A stretch of DNA of 64,000 nt from an uncultured Pseudorhodobacter sp. (GCA_913062925.1 CAJXWJ010000009.1:1-64000), one strand, 5' to 3'. Counted from the stretch's first letter, positions 17,508 to 26,583 are shown. A program made the numbers and translations. Notes: generated by a model from the sequence alone, not told the origin.

Positions 17508-17791
17508 CAGCGATTGTCCACCCGCTTAAGAAAAGGCCGGATCGACACGGTTTTCCACAGCCCCGCCTTGGCAAAGGGGTCAGCGTGGTTGAAGGCCTCG
17601 ACCTCTGCCAGAGTGGCGGCTTCGACCACAAAGCAACTGCCGATCATCGTCGTCTCGTCATCGGCCATCAGCGGCCCCGAGATTACGGTTTTCATCGCAG
17701 CAGCCCCCAGATAGGCCTTATGCGCTTCGTAATGGTCGAGCCGTTTGTTCACAGCGCCGTCGTGGTCAAGGCAATGGATAACGTAATGCAT
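17507..17791 (-). CDS. YCII-related protein
   Basis: 94-residue YCII-domain protein, second in the window. Conserved features are LDHYEAHKAYL (His), VISGPLMADDETTMIGS and NHADPFAKAGLWKTV. It sits between the SDR and the Gfo/Idh dehydrogenase, coupled to the latter by a TGATG one-base overlap. Small YCII enzymes can catalyse eliminations, as in TftG. Assignment to dehydration of a cyclic ketone is inference. Confidence 0.82.
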   Translation of the reverse strand: MHYVIHCLDHDGAVNKRLDHYEAHKAYLGAAAMKTVISGPLMADDETTMIGSCFVVEAATLAEVEAFNHADPFAKAGLWKTVSIRPFLKRVDNR

Positions 17792-17809
17792 GGCGGGGGG
17801 TGTCCTGAC

Positions 17810-18880
17810 TTAAGAGGGAATGATGCGACGGGCGCGCAGCTCGTCGAACACATCAAAAAAGCTGTGCGAGGATTGCTGATAGGCGGTAAAGCCCAGCGTC
17901 CGGCTGTTGGTCATATCGGTAAAGCATTCCAGCGTGCGGCCCAGATCGGCGTCCGAATGCCACCAAGAAGCCAACTTGTTCACCGCGATATCTTGCAAGC
18001 CGTGTTTGGCGACGATCTCGGCCCAAACCGCAGGCGCATCGGCCATTTGCTGCTCCAGCGGCACGGGCTGGCCGGGGTAAGTGGCGACCTCAAGCCCGAA
18101 ATAGCCGGCAATCTGCGCCCAAAGCCAAGTCCAGCGGAACAAATCGCCATTGACGGTGTTGAACGGCATATTGGCGGCCTCGGGCGTGGTCGCAGACCAC
18201 AGCAATTGCTCGGCCAGAACCCGCGCGTCGGTGACATCAGCCACGGCGTTATATTGCTCGGGCGAGCCCGGATAGACAAAGGGGCGTCCGGTGTGCTTGC
18301 AGATCGAGGCATAGACCGCCAGCGTCACTGCCATGTTCATCGCATTGCCAATGACAAAGCCGATCATGGTATGAGGACGATGCACCGACCAAGTAAAGCC
18401 GCGCTTGGCGGCATGGTCAAACAGCACATCCTCTTGCGCGTAATAGAAATTCAACCCCGGCAGGCGCGGGCTGCTTTCCATGAACGGGGTATAGGGCAAA
18501 ACCTTGGCGTAATCGTCAAACGAGCCCAGATAATGCTTTAGCCCTGTCACAAGGGCTGCATGCTGGATCGGCGCATCGGCCAGACCTGCGAACAGATTTT
18601 CGATCATCAGCGCATTGACGCGGACGTTTTCTTCTTCATTCGCCTGCCGCGACCAGGTGCAATAAAACACATGCGTCACATCGCTTGCAGCTTGCAGCGC
18701 CAGCTTGCTGGCAGCGCTGTCTTCCAGATCAACTGCGATATGGCGGTCTGACCAATCCAAATCTACCGCGCTGCGCGAGACGGTGACAACCGTCCAACCA
18801 TCCTGCTTCAGACGCTGGGCCGTATAGCTGCCGGACAATCCCGTTGCCCCAACGATAAGTGCGATATTTTTAGACTTCAT
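17810..18880 (-). CDS. SDR oxidoreductase, PRISE-like (progesterone 5-beta-reductase/iridoid synthase type)
   Basis: 356-residue extended short-chain dehydrogenase. The nucleotide motif ALIVGATGLSGSYTAQRL is at residues 7-24. VSRSAVDLDW follows, then HAALVTGLKHYLGSF with the PRISE-typical catalytic-Lys region. NFYYAQEDVLFD holds the catalytic Tyr, and WSVHRPHTMIGF is also PRISE-typical. PRISE enzymes reduce activated C=C bonds (1,4-reduction of enones), which would suit an enone intermediate of a ring-oxidation pathway. First gene of the minus-strand seven-gene operon, 18 bp before the YCII gene. Confidence 0.8.
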   Translation of the reverse strand: MKSKNIALIVGATGLSGSYTAQRLKQDGWTVVTVSRSAVDLDWSDRHIAVDLEDSAASKLALQAASDVTHVFYCTWSRQANEEENVRVNALMIENLFAGLADAPIQHAALVTGLKHYLGSFDDYAKVLPYTPFMESSPRLPGLNFYYAQEDVLFDHAAKRGFTWSVHRPHTMIGFVIGNAMNMAVTLAVYASICKHTGRPFVYPGSPEQYNAVADVTDARVLAEQLLWSATTPEAANMPFNTVNGDLFRWTWLWAQIAGYFGLEVATYPGQPVPLEQQMADAPAVWAEIVAKHGLQDIAVNKLASWWHSDADLGRTLECFTDMTNSRTLGFTAYQQSSHSFFDVFDELRARRIIPS

Positions 18881-19385
18881 GTCGGTTTCTTTCTTTTGTC
18901 TTACGAGATTGCCAAAGCGCAGTGCAGCAAGCAGCAGAGATTTTCGGGCAGAGGCGCAGCTCTAAGGTGCAGCGGATCTATCCAAGTATTCGTAAATCCT
19001 TTCAGGTACTTACACCCAAAAGAGCTTGGTCAAGATTTTGCGACCCCCAAGACAAAGCCACGACCTCGCATCTTTGCTCTACCGCTTTTGCCCAAACGAG
19101 CCGTCCCTTTTGCTTTTGTGCAACACGCTGGCTGCGGATCCCCACCTACGGCTGAACAGCTGCCATCGTCGAGGCAAGATTTAGCAAAGAAACTTTTCGG
19201 ATTTTGGATTGATTTCTCCGAAACGGATAAATCGCAAAGACTGGCATAGGACCAAGGCAGATCCTCGGGCAAGGCTTGCCCCTTTGCGCCATCATGTCGG
19301 ATGTCGCCAGCAGAATGTCCGAACCGACCCTGTTCTGGGGGCTGAGGATGCTTCAGTTTCGGGGCCAAGATGATCTGAGGTGGAT
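18881..19385. other. 505-bp divergent intergenic region
   Basis: No convincing gene: the short frames inside have no family resemblance and no ribosome sites. It must contain the promoter of the minus-strand operon beginning at 18880 and the promoter of soxBDAG. Visible elements are an inverted repeat TTTCGG / CCGAAA at 19195-19200 and 19218-19223, and a near-perfect palindrome GGGCAAGGCTTGCCC at 19267-19281. Neither can be tied to a known regulator. Confidence 0.6.
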
Positions 19386-20636
19386 ATGCGCTACTCGGGG
19401 TTCCAAGTTCTGAAGCAGGCCCTAAGCGGGCACAAAGGCTGGGGCCGCGCTTGGCGCGATCCAGAGCCGCAGTCGCAATATGACATCGTGATCGTCGGCG
19501 GCGGTGGGCATGGTTTGGCGACGGCCTATTATCTGGCGCGCAGCTTTGCCAAAGCGCGCGTTGCGGTGATCGAAAAGGGCTGGATCGGCGGCGGCAATGT
19601 TGGGCGCAATACCACGATCATCCGGTCAAACTATCTTCTGGATGGCAACGAGCCTTTCTACGAATACTCGATGAAACTTTGGGAAGGGTTGGAGCAAGAC
19701 TTCAACTTTAACGCCATGGTTAGCCAGCGCGGCGTGCTGAACCTGTGCCACACCGATGCGCAGCGCGATGCCTTTCGGCGGCGGGCAAACGGCATGCGGC
19801 TGAACGGGGTTGATGCCGAATTGCTCGATGCGGAAGGCGTGCGCAAGATGGCGCCCTTCCTGAACTTCGACTCCGCCCGCTTTCCGATCAAAGGCGGCTT
19901 ACTTCAACCGCGCGGCGGCACCGTGCGGCATGATGCGGTGGCCTGGGGCTATGCGCGTGGTGCAGACAGCCGCGGCGTTGATATCATCCAGAACTGCGAG
20001 GTCGTAGGCTTTCGGATTGAAAACGGCATCTGTCTTGGGGTGGAAACCACGCGCGGATATATCGCTGCTGCCAAAGTGGGCGTGGCGGTTGCGGGATCTT
20101 CGGGTGCTGTGATGGCCAAGGCGGGCATGCGGCTGCCGATTGAAAGCCATGTGCTGCAAGCCTTTGTCTCGGAAGGGCTGAAACCGATCATCCCTGGCGT
20201 GATCACCTATGGCGCGGGGCATTTCTATGTCAGCCAATCTGACAAGGGCGGTCTGGTGTTTGGCGGCGATATCGACGGCTATAACTCTTATGCCCAGCGC
20301 GGCAACCTGCCGGTGGTCGAGGATGTCTGCGAAGGCGGCATGAGCCTGATGCCGATGATCGGCCGCGCCAAGCTGCTGCGGATGTGGGGCGGCATCATGG
20401 ATATGTCGATGGATGGCAGCCCGATCATCGACAAGACCGATATCGGCGGGCTCTATTTCAACGGCGGCTGGTGCTATGGCGGCTTCAAGGCGACACCGGC
20501 CAGCGGCATGTGCTTTGCGCATCTGCTGGCCACCGACACCCCGCACCCAACCGCCACGGCCTATCGCTTTGATCGCTTCCGCAAGGGGCTGATGATTGAC
20601 GAAAAAGGCATGGGCGCGCAGCCCAATTTGCATTGA
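19386..20636 (+). CDS. soxB: sarcosine oxidase-type heterotetrameric oxidase, beta subunit
   Basis: 416-residue flavoprotein subunit. FAD motif DIVIVGGGGHGLATAYYLA (about residues 33-51) followed by VIEKGWIGGGNVGRNTT. TVRHDAVAWGYARGA contains the His (about 182) expected for covalent flavin attachment. C-terminal DMSMDGSPIIDKT and LYFNGGWCYGGFKATPASG are characteristic. ATG 19386 (MRYSGFQVLKQALSGH) is chosen; an in-frame GTG lies at 19380. First gene of soxBDAG, which oxidatively demethylates N-methyl amino acids with transfer of the C1 unit to folate. Confidence 0.93.
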   Translation: MRYSGFQVLKQALSGHKGWGRAWRDPEPQSQYDIVIVGGGGHGLATAYYLARSFAKARVAVIEKGWIGGGNVGRNTTIIRSNYLLDGNEPFYEYSMKLWEGLEQDFNFNAMVSQRGVLNLCHTDAQRDAFRRRANGMRLNGVDAELLDAEGVRKMAPFLNFDSARFPIKGGLLQPRGGTVRHDAVAWGYARGADSRGVDIIQNCEVVGFRIENGICLGVETTRGYIAAAKVGVAVAGSSGAVMAKAGMRLPIESHVLQAFVSEGLKPIIPGVITYGAGHFYVSQSDKGGLVFGGDIDGYNSYAQRGNLPVVEDVCEGGMSLMPMIGRAKLLRMWGGIMDMSMDGSPIIDKTDIGGLYFNGGWCYGGFKATPASGMCFAHLLATDTPHPTATAYRFDRFRKGLMIDEKGMGAQPNLH

Positions 20637-20646
20637 GGGATCCCAG

Positions 20647-20934
20647 ATGATCATCAACCACCCGCTGCTTGGCCCGCGCGACAGTCAGGAATTCACCTAT
20701 CTGGGCGACGCCAGCCTGATCGAGCGCCCCGATTGGCAGGCCGCTGATGCGGTCGATCAGTTCTATGACTACCTCTATCTGCGCGACAACCCCGCAGGTC
20801 TGCACCGCGAGCTGTGGTATCACGAGCAGGGCGATCGATCGTGGCTGGTGGTCACGCGCAACACGCTTACCCATGACATCACCTCTGTCGAGCTGGCCCG
20901 CGATGTGGCCAAAGCCAAAGGCCGAAGCACATGA
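20647..20934 (+). CDS. soxD: sarcosine oxidase-type delta subunit lacking zinc cysteines
   Basis: 95 residues, normal length. The fold signature is kept (GPRDSQEFTYLGDASLIERP, LYLRDNPAGLHRELWYH, TRNTLTHDI). The usual CPxCG zinc motif at the N-terminus is replaced by MIINHPLLG and the later Cys after the HxxG element is Asp (YHEQGDRSW), so only the His ligand remains and there is not one Cys in the protein. Start ATG 20647 is preceded by GAGGG. It overlaps soxA by 4 nt (ATGA). Confidence 0.9.
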   Translation: MIINHPLLGPRDSQEFTYLGDASLIERPDWQAADAVDQFYDYLYLRDNPAGLHRELWYHEQGDRSWLVVTRNTLTHDITSVELARDVAKAKGRST

Positions 20935-23885
20935 GCCAGATAAACCGTATCGCGGGCGGGCTGATTGACCGCCAAAAGACGCTGGAGTTTCAGTTTGACG
21001 GCAAGACCTATCAGGGCCATCCGGGCGACACGCTGGCTTCGGCGCTGCTGGCCAATGGCGTGCGGCTGATGGGGCGGTCGTTCAAATATCACCGCCCGCG
21101 CGGACCGCTGACCGCAGGGTCAGAAGAACCCAATGCCATCGTCGCCTTGCGCGCGGGTGCGCGGCAAGAACCCAATGCGCGCGCCACTGTGGCCGAGCTT
21201 TATGACGGGCTGACCGCGCGCAGCCAAAACCATATCGGCCGCCTGTCATTCGATCTTTTGGCGGTGAATGATCTGCTCTCGCCATTTTTTGCAGCAGGTT
21301 TCTACTACAAGACCTTCATGTGGCCCAAGGCGTTTTGGGAAAAGCTGTACGAGCCGATCATCCGCCGCGCCGCAGGTCTGGGCAGCCTAAGCGGGCAGCC
21401 TGACCCCGATCTTTACGACAAGGGCTTTTTGCACTGCGATCTGTTGATCATTGGCGCGGGGCCTGCGGGGCTGGCTGCGGCGCTGACGGCGGGGCGCAGC
21501 GGTGCCGATGTGATCCTGGCGGACGAAGATTTCGTGCTGGGCGGTCGGCTGAACAGCGAAACCTATCGGCTGGATGAGGCCACGGGGGCAGATTGGGCGC
21601 GCGCGGCCGTTGCCGAATTGGCAAGCCTGCCCAATGTGCGGCTGATGGCACGCACCACCGTGTTGGGCGCGTTTGATCACGGCATCTATGGCGCGCTGGA
21701 ACGGGTTGCCGACCATCTGCCAAGCCCTGCGGCTGGCACGCCGCGCCAAATCCTGTGGCGGATCTACACCAAGCGCAGCCTGCTTTGCGCAGGGGCAATC
21801 GAGCGGCCGATTGCTTTTGAAAACAACGACCGCCCCGGCATCATGCTGGGCTCGGCGCTGCGCAGCTATGCCAACCGCTGGGGGGCTGCGGTTGGTCAAG
21901 AGGTGGCAATTTTCACCAATAATGACGAAGGCCACAGCACGGCTCGCGATCTTTTGGCCAAAGGTCTGCGCATTGCCGCCGTGATCGACAGCCGCGCCGA
22001 TGCACCGAAGTCTACCGCCTATGAAGTATTGGCGGGCGCTGTTGTCACCAATACCGCAGGCAGGCTGGGGCTGCGCTCGGTCACGGTTGGCCTGCCGAAT
22101 GGCCAAAGCCGCAGGATTGACTGCCAAGCGCTTGGTGTTTCGGGCGGCTGGAACCCGAATGTGCATCTGACCTGCCATCAGCGCGGCAGACCATCCTGGG
22201 ATGCAGGCCTTGCCGCCTTTGTGCCAGGGGCAAACCTGCCTATGGGCATGAGCGTGGCGGGTGCGGCAATGGGGCAGATGTCAACCACCGCGGCGCTTGC
22301 CTCGGGGGCGGCGGCGGCGGTGGCTTGCCTTGCCGATCTGGGCGTCAGCGCGAGCTTGCCAAAGCTGCCCGCAACCGAAGACAGCCCGCTGCGGCTGACC
22401 CCGCTGTTTCATGTGCCGGGCAAGGGGCGGGCTTGGCTGGACCAGCAAAACGATGTCACGGTCAAAGATGTGAAGCTGGCGCATCAGGAAGGCTATATCT
22501 CGGTCGAGCATCTGAAACGCTACACCACCCTTGGCATGGCCACCGATCAGGGCAAGACCTCGAACATCGGCGGGCTGGCGGTGATGGCCGAGATGACCGG
22601 CAAATCCATTCCCGAAACCGGCACCACCATGTTCCGCCCGCCCTATACGCCGGTGTCGATTGCGGCCTTTGCCGGGCGCGCAAGCGGCGTGGATTTTCGC
22701 CCAACCCGCCTGACCCCCAGCCATCATTGGGCGGCAGAACAGGGCGCGGTCTTTGTCGAGGTCGGCATGTGGCTGCGCGCGCAATGGTTCCCCCGTGCGG
22801 GTGAGACCACATGGCGCCAATCGGTGGACCGCGAGGTGCTGGCCACGCGCAAATCGGTGGGCATTTGCGATGTCACCACGCTTGGCAAGATTGATGTGCA
22901 GGGCACTGATGCGGCCGAGTTTCTGAACCGCATCTATGCCAATGCCTTTGGCAAGCTGGGCGTCGGCAAAGTCCGCTATGGGCTGATGCTGCGCGAAGAT
23001 GGCATAGCGATGGACGATGGCACCACCGCGCGGCTGGCCGAAGATCACTTTGTGACGACCACCACCACCGCCAATGCGGTCGGGGTATACCGCCATCTGG
23101 AGTTTTGCCGCCAATGCCTTTGGCCCGATCTGGATGTGCAGATCATCTCGACCACCGAAGCTTGGGCGCAATATTCGATTGCGGGGCCGAATGCACGCAA
23201 GCTGCTGGAAAAGATCGTCGATCCGGCCTTTGACATCAGCAATGCCGCCTTTCCCTATATGGGCTGTGGCGAGATCACGGTCTGCGGCGGTCTGCGCGCG
23301 CGACTGTTTCGGATTTCATTTTCGGGCGAATTGGCCTTCGAGCTGGCCGTGCCCACCCGCTATGGCGACGCGCTGATGCGACGTTTGGTCGAGGACGGCC
23401 GCGAATATGACGCCACGGTCTATGGCACCGAAGCGCTTGGCGTGATGCGCATTGAAAAGGGCCATGCCGCGGGCAACGAGCTGAACGGCACCAGCACCGC
23501 GCTGAACCTTGGCATGGGCGGCATGGTCAGCAAAAAGAAAGACGCCATCGGCTCGACCCTATCGGAACGCGAGGGGCTGAACCAACCCGATGCGTTGCGC
23601 CTTGTCGGCTTCCGGCCCGTCGATCCGCAGCACAACTTTGCCGCCGGATCGCATCTGATCGGCAAAGATGCCGAGGCGAATGCCGCCAATGATCAGGGCT
23701 ATTTAACCTCGGTGGCGTTTTCGCCCAGCCTTGGCCACAGCATCGGCCTTGGCTATCTGAAAAACGGTGCCGCCCGCACAGGCGAGATCTTGCGCGCGGT
23801 CAATCCGGTGCAAAACGCCGAAACGCTGGTCGAAGTCGTCAGCGCCCATTTCATCGACCCAGAGGGAGAGCGCCTTCGTGCATAG
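20931..23885 (+). CDS. soxA: sarcosine oxidase-type alpha subunit
   Basis: 984 residues. The N-terminal 2Fe-2S-like fold domain (FDGKTYQGHPGDTLASALLANGV) is followed by a pyridine-nucleotide/FAD domain with LLIIGAGPAGLAAALTAGRSGA near residue 165. The C-terminal third (from about residue 590) is an aminomethyltransferase-type folate domain (VGICDVTTLGKIDVQGTDAAEF; FSGELAFEL; EKGHAAGNELNGTSTA). It binds NAD and folate and channels imine from the beta subunit. Translationally coupled to soxD and soxG. Length and domain order are normal. Confidence 0.94.
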   Translation: MSQINRIAGGLIDRQKTLEFQFDGKTYQGHPGDTLASALLANGVRLMGRSFKYHRPRGPLTAGSEEPNAIVALRAGARQEPNARATVAELYDGLTARSQNHIGRLSFDLLAVNDLLSPFFAAGFYYKTFMWPKAFWEKLYEPIIRRAAGLGSLSGQPDPDLYDKGFLHCDLLIIGAGPAGLAAALTAGRSGADVILADEDFVLGGRLNSETYRLDEATGADWARAAVAELASLPNVRLMARTTVLGAFDHGIYGALERVADHLPSPAAGTPRQILWRIYTKRSLLCAGAIERPIAFENNDRPGIMLGSALRSYANRWGAAVGQEVAIFTNNDEGHSTARDLLAKGLRIAAVIDSRADAPKSTAYEVLAGAVVTNTAGRLGLRSVTVGLPNGQSRRIDCQALGVSGGWNPNVHLTCHQRGRPSWDAGLAAFVPGANLPMGMSVAGAAMGQMSTTAALASGAAAAVACLADLGVSASLPKLPATEDSPLRLTPLFHVPGKGRAWLDQQNDVTVKDVKLAHQEGYISVEHLKRYTTLGMATDQGKTSNIGGLAVMAEMTGKSIPETGTTMFRPPYTPVSIAAFAGRASGVDFRPTRLTPSHHWAAEQGAVFVEVGMWLRAQWFPRAGETTWRQSVDREVLATRKSVGICDVTTLGKIDVQGTDAAEFLNRIYANAFGKLGVGKVRYGLMLREDGIAMDDGTTARLAEDHFVTTTTTANAVGVYRHLEFCRQCLWPDLDVQIISTTEAWAQYSIAGPNARKLLEKIVDPAFDISNAAFPYMGCGEITVCGGLRARLFRISFSGELAFELAVPTRYGDALMRRLVEDGREYDATVYGTEALGVMRIEKGHAAGNELNGTSTALNLGMGGMVSKKKDAIGSTLSEREGLNQPDALRLVGFRPVDPQHNFAAGSHLIGKDAEANAANDQGYLTSVAFSPSLGHSIGLGYLKNGAARTGEILRAVNPVQNAETLVEVVSAHFIDPEGERLRA

Positions 23886-24444
23886 TCTTGCAGCCCTGAC
23901 ACCGCTTGGCGGCCCGCTGCCAAAAACCGAGAAGATCGGCACGCTTACGATTTCCGAGATCACCAACTGCGCGCTGGCCTCGGTCACGCTTCGGCGTGGC
24001 AAGGATCAGGCCTTTGCGGTGGCAGCTGAAACGCTATTTGCCACCGCCCTGCCCGCGCCAGGCGTCTGGCAGCAGGCAGGCGTTTATGGCTTGATTTGGA
24101 TGGGCCCCGATCAATGGTTCATAGAAGCGCCCTTTGCCAGCCATGAAGACATCGCCCAAATCCTGAAGGCAGGCTTAGGCGACAGCGCTTCGGTGACAGA
24201 GCAGACCGATGGCTGGGTGCGCTTTGATGTGCAAGGCGCGCGGGTTGTTGACCTGTTGGAACGGCTGTGCCCCGCGCCCAGCCGCCGCATGCAGACCGGC
24301 GCCGCCACACGCACGCTGCTAGAGCATATGGGCTGTCTGGTGATTTGCCGCGAAACCGCGCAGCATTTCAGCCTGCTGGCACCGCGGTCTTATGCCAAAT
24401 CCTTGGCGCATGCCCTGACAGCGGCGGCGCGCAGTATCGGCTAA
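23878..24444 (+). CDS. soxG: sarcosine oxidase-type gamma subunit
   Basis: 188-residue GcvT-like subunit that completes the alpha-beta-gamma-delta oxidase. Typical stretches are QAGVYGLIWMGPDQWFI, VTEQTDGWVRFDVQG and RTLLEHMGCLVICR. I use GTG 23878, overlapping the soxA stop by 8 nt, because AGAGGGAGAG precedes it; an ATG-initiated frame from 23767 would lie inside soxA. It converges with the GlxA-type regulator with a 9-bp gap. Confidence 0.88.
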   Translation: MHSLAALTPLGGPLPKTEKIGTLTISEITNCALASVTLRRGKDQAFAVAAETLFATALPAPGVWQQAGVYGLIWMGPDQWFIEAPFASHEDIAQILKAGLGDSASVTEQTDGWVRFDVQGARVVDLLERLCPAPSRRMQTGAATRTLLEHMGCLVICRETAQHFSLLAPRSYAKSLAHALTAAARSIG

Positions 24445-24453
24445 AGCCTTGGC

Positions 24454-25470
24454 CTATGCCGAAGGCAGCGGGCGGTTATTTTCCACCCGAAAGCGGTTGA
24501 TCGTGGCACGATCTTCGGCAGGGGAAACACCAAATTCTTGCCGATAATGCCGCATCAGGGGCGGCAAAGTTTCGTATCCAATGGCCGAAGCAATCCGCGC
24601 CATCGGTTCGCGCGAAAACAGCACCAATTGCCGTGCCGCCTTCATCCGCAGCATGCGGTAATAGAGCGAAGGGCTTTGTCCTGTGGCCTTTTTGAACTGC
24701 CGCTCAAGTTGCCGCGGCGAAACGCCCACCGCGCAGGCCACAGCCTCGACAGCAATAGGCTCTGCCAGATGCCGGCCCAAAATCGCCACCGCCTTTGCAA
24801 CCGGCTCGGGCAACATATCGGCGGTGCTGTCGCGGTGAAAAGTGGGGGTCTTTTGCCGCACCCCCCTGCCCCGCACCACTGGATGTTGAAACCAGCAGGC
24901 CACTTCGGTGGCGGTATCGGCACCGAGCTGGGTCTCAACGAAACTGAGCATCAGATCAAAACTTGCCGCAGCTCCGGCCACACTATAGCGGGGATGATCG
25001 AAAACGATTACGTCGTCGCGCATATCCATCTGCGGAAACTCTTGCGCAAAGGCCGCCGCATAGCACCAATGCACCGAAACGGCATGGCCCTCCAACAGAC
25101 CAGACCGCGCCAAAGGAAACACCCCGCCACTGACACCGCCCACCGCCGCCCCGTGACGCATCAAGCGCCGCAGCTGTGCCTCCGAGGTCTTGCGATTGAC
25201 AAAATCCGAGGTCGGACTGCTTAGAAGAAACAAATAGTCGATCTGCGCGACATCACAAAGCGCCGCATCGGTGTCAAAGACCACCTTGGCACTGGAGGCA
25301 ATCCGCCCGCCGGTTTCGGAAATGATCTTCCAGTCAAAGGCGATGCAGTCGGCAATTTCATTCGCCGCCCGCAAAGGCTCGATCATCGAGGTCAGGCAAG
25401 ACATCGGAAAGCCCGGGAAAATCAGAAAGCCGATGGTCAGTGTTGGTTTGTGCAAAAGCTGTTTCACCAC
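24454..25470 (-). CDS. GlxA-family AraC-type transcriptional regulator (DJ-1/PfpI + HTH)
   Basis: 338 residues. An N-terminal DJ-1/PfpI-like domain (TIGFLIFPGFPMSCLTSMIEPLR; GAAVGGVSGGVFPLARSGLL) is followed from about residue 225 by the AraC double HTH (AVACAVGVSPRQLERQFKKATG; IASAIGYETLPPLMRHYRQEFG). Relatives GbdR and SouR activate glycine betaine and sarcosine catabolism. Its position beside soxBDAG suggests a similar role with a methylated glycine or related ligand; the ligand is inference. Confidence 0.9.
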   Translation of the reverse strand: MVKQLLHKPTLTIGFLIFPGFPMSCLTSMIEPLRAANEIADCIAFDWKIISETGGRIASSAKVVFDTDAALCDVAQIDYLFLLSSPTSDFVNRKTSEAQLRRLMRHGAAVGGVSGGVFPLARSGLLEGHAVSVHWCYAAAFAQEFPQMDMRDDVIVFDHPRYSVAGAAASFDLMLSFVETQLGADTATEVACWFQHPVVRGRGVRQKTPTFHRDSTADMLPEPVAKAVAILGRHLAEPIAVEAVACAVGVSPRQLERQFKKATGQSPSLYYRMLRMKAARQLVLFSREPMARIASAIGYETLPPLMRHYRQEFGVSPAEDRATINRFRVENNRPLPSA

Positions 25471-25577
25471 AGCAAACCCCGTTTGAAATTACAAAGGTGC
25501 CAGATCGGGCCAGCTTGATCTGGCACGGGCACTGACTTTGGCATAAAAGCAAGCTGTGAGGCAGCGCGGCGCATGGC

Positions 25578-26477
25578 CTAGATCAGCTTTAGTGACAGGG
25601 CCTGCGCTCGTTTGCGCAAATCCTCGGAAAAAAAGCTGTGAAAGGCTTTGGCCAAGGGGCTTTGAACCTTGTTGCCGGGGGTCAGAATGCCAACTGTGCG
25701 AAAGCAACTGGCATCGGCAAGTGTCAGCGCGCACAGCCCAAGCGGCAGCGCCGCCGTGGCCAGCGCCGGCAAGAGCGTGATCCCCATCCCCGCCTGCACC
25801 ATCGCCAAAAGCGAACTGACATTGCGCACCGAAAGCGAGGATTTTTGCGCCAAAGCCCGAAAGCCTTCGGATGTCAGTCCACGGCAGGCCTCGTTTTGAA
25901 TGATGTCTTGCGTGGCAAGATCTGGCCAGGCCAGCGGCTGCTTATGCGTTGCAAGCTTGGTGTCAGACCGGCAGACCAGACGAAACGGGTCGGTGAACAA
26001 GGGGCTAAAGGTCAGCGTCGCCCCATCGCGCGGCCGCCCCGCAAAACCCAGATCAACCTGCCCACTTTCGACCAGATGATGCACTTCGGTGCTATCGGTG
26101 TCGAAAAGTTCAATCTCCAGCCCCGGACGCTGTTTCACAAAGGCCTGAAGCGCCAAGGGGATCAGATTTACCGCCACCGAAGGCACCGCAGCCAGCCGCA
26201 ACTTGCCCGATCGTGCCCCCGCATAGGTGGCAATCACTTCCATCGCACGATCATAATCACGCAACAAAACCACCGAGCGATCATAGACCAGCTGCCCAAG
26301 ACCCGAAAGCGTCTGTTTACGATCCGCCTCGAACAGCGGGCCGCCCAAGCGATCTTCGATCTGTTTTAAGGTCATTGAAACCGCCGAGGGGGTGCGATGC
26401 AGGCGATCTGCGGCATCCTTGATATTGCCATTTTCGGCAACTGTTACCAAAGCACGCAGGGCTTCCAGGCGGATCAT
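25578..26477 (-). CDS. LysR-family transcriptional regulator
   Basis: 299 residues. N-terminal HTH GNIKDAADRLHRTPSAVSMTLKQIEDRLG (about 15-45), then a PBP2-type effector domain with LRLAAVPSVAVNLIPLAL and GQVDLGFAGRP. ATG 26477 (MIRLEALRAL) replaces a long in-frame extension to 26711 that overlaps the divergent gene. It is 106 bp from the divergent Ldh-family/betaine-transport operon and probably controls it. Confidence 0.9.
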   Translation of the reverse strand: MIRLEALRALVTVAENGNIKDAADRLHRTPSAVSMTLKQIEDRLGGPLFEADRKQTLSGLGQLVYDRSVVLLRDYDRAMEVIATYAGARSGKLRLAAVPSVAVNLIPLALQAFVKQRPGLEIELFDTDSTEVHHLVESGQVDLGFAGRPRDGATLTFSPLFTDPFRLVCRSDTKLATHKQPLAWPDLATQDIIQNEACRGLTSEGFRALAQKSSLSVRNVSSLLAMVQAGMGITLLPALATAALPLGLCALTLADASCFRTVGILTPGNKVQSPLAKAFHSFFSEDLRKRAQALSLKLI

Positions 26478-26583
26478 CAGGCACCACTTCAGATAAATTG
26501 AACTCAAAGGTAGAATTAGTTGCTTGCCTGAAGTTAGACAAGCGGGTTTCTGTCGCAAGCAACAGCTAAAGGAGGGCCGCGCC

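Noticed and set aside
18896-19249. 117-codon frame in the intergenic region
   Set aside because: No ribosome site, no homology-like motifs, and it covers the expected promoter area.
19267-19281. Palindrome GGGCAAGGCTTGCCC as a terminator
   Set aside because: No following T-run and it lies upstream of soxB rather than after a gene; kept only as a possible operator in the gap note.
19386-24444. N-methylglutamate dehydrogenase (MgdABCD) instead of SoxBDAG
   Set aside because: Families are homologous, but no gmaS/mgs genes are nearby; substrate left open rather than reassigned.
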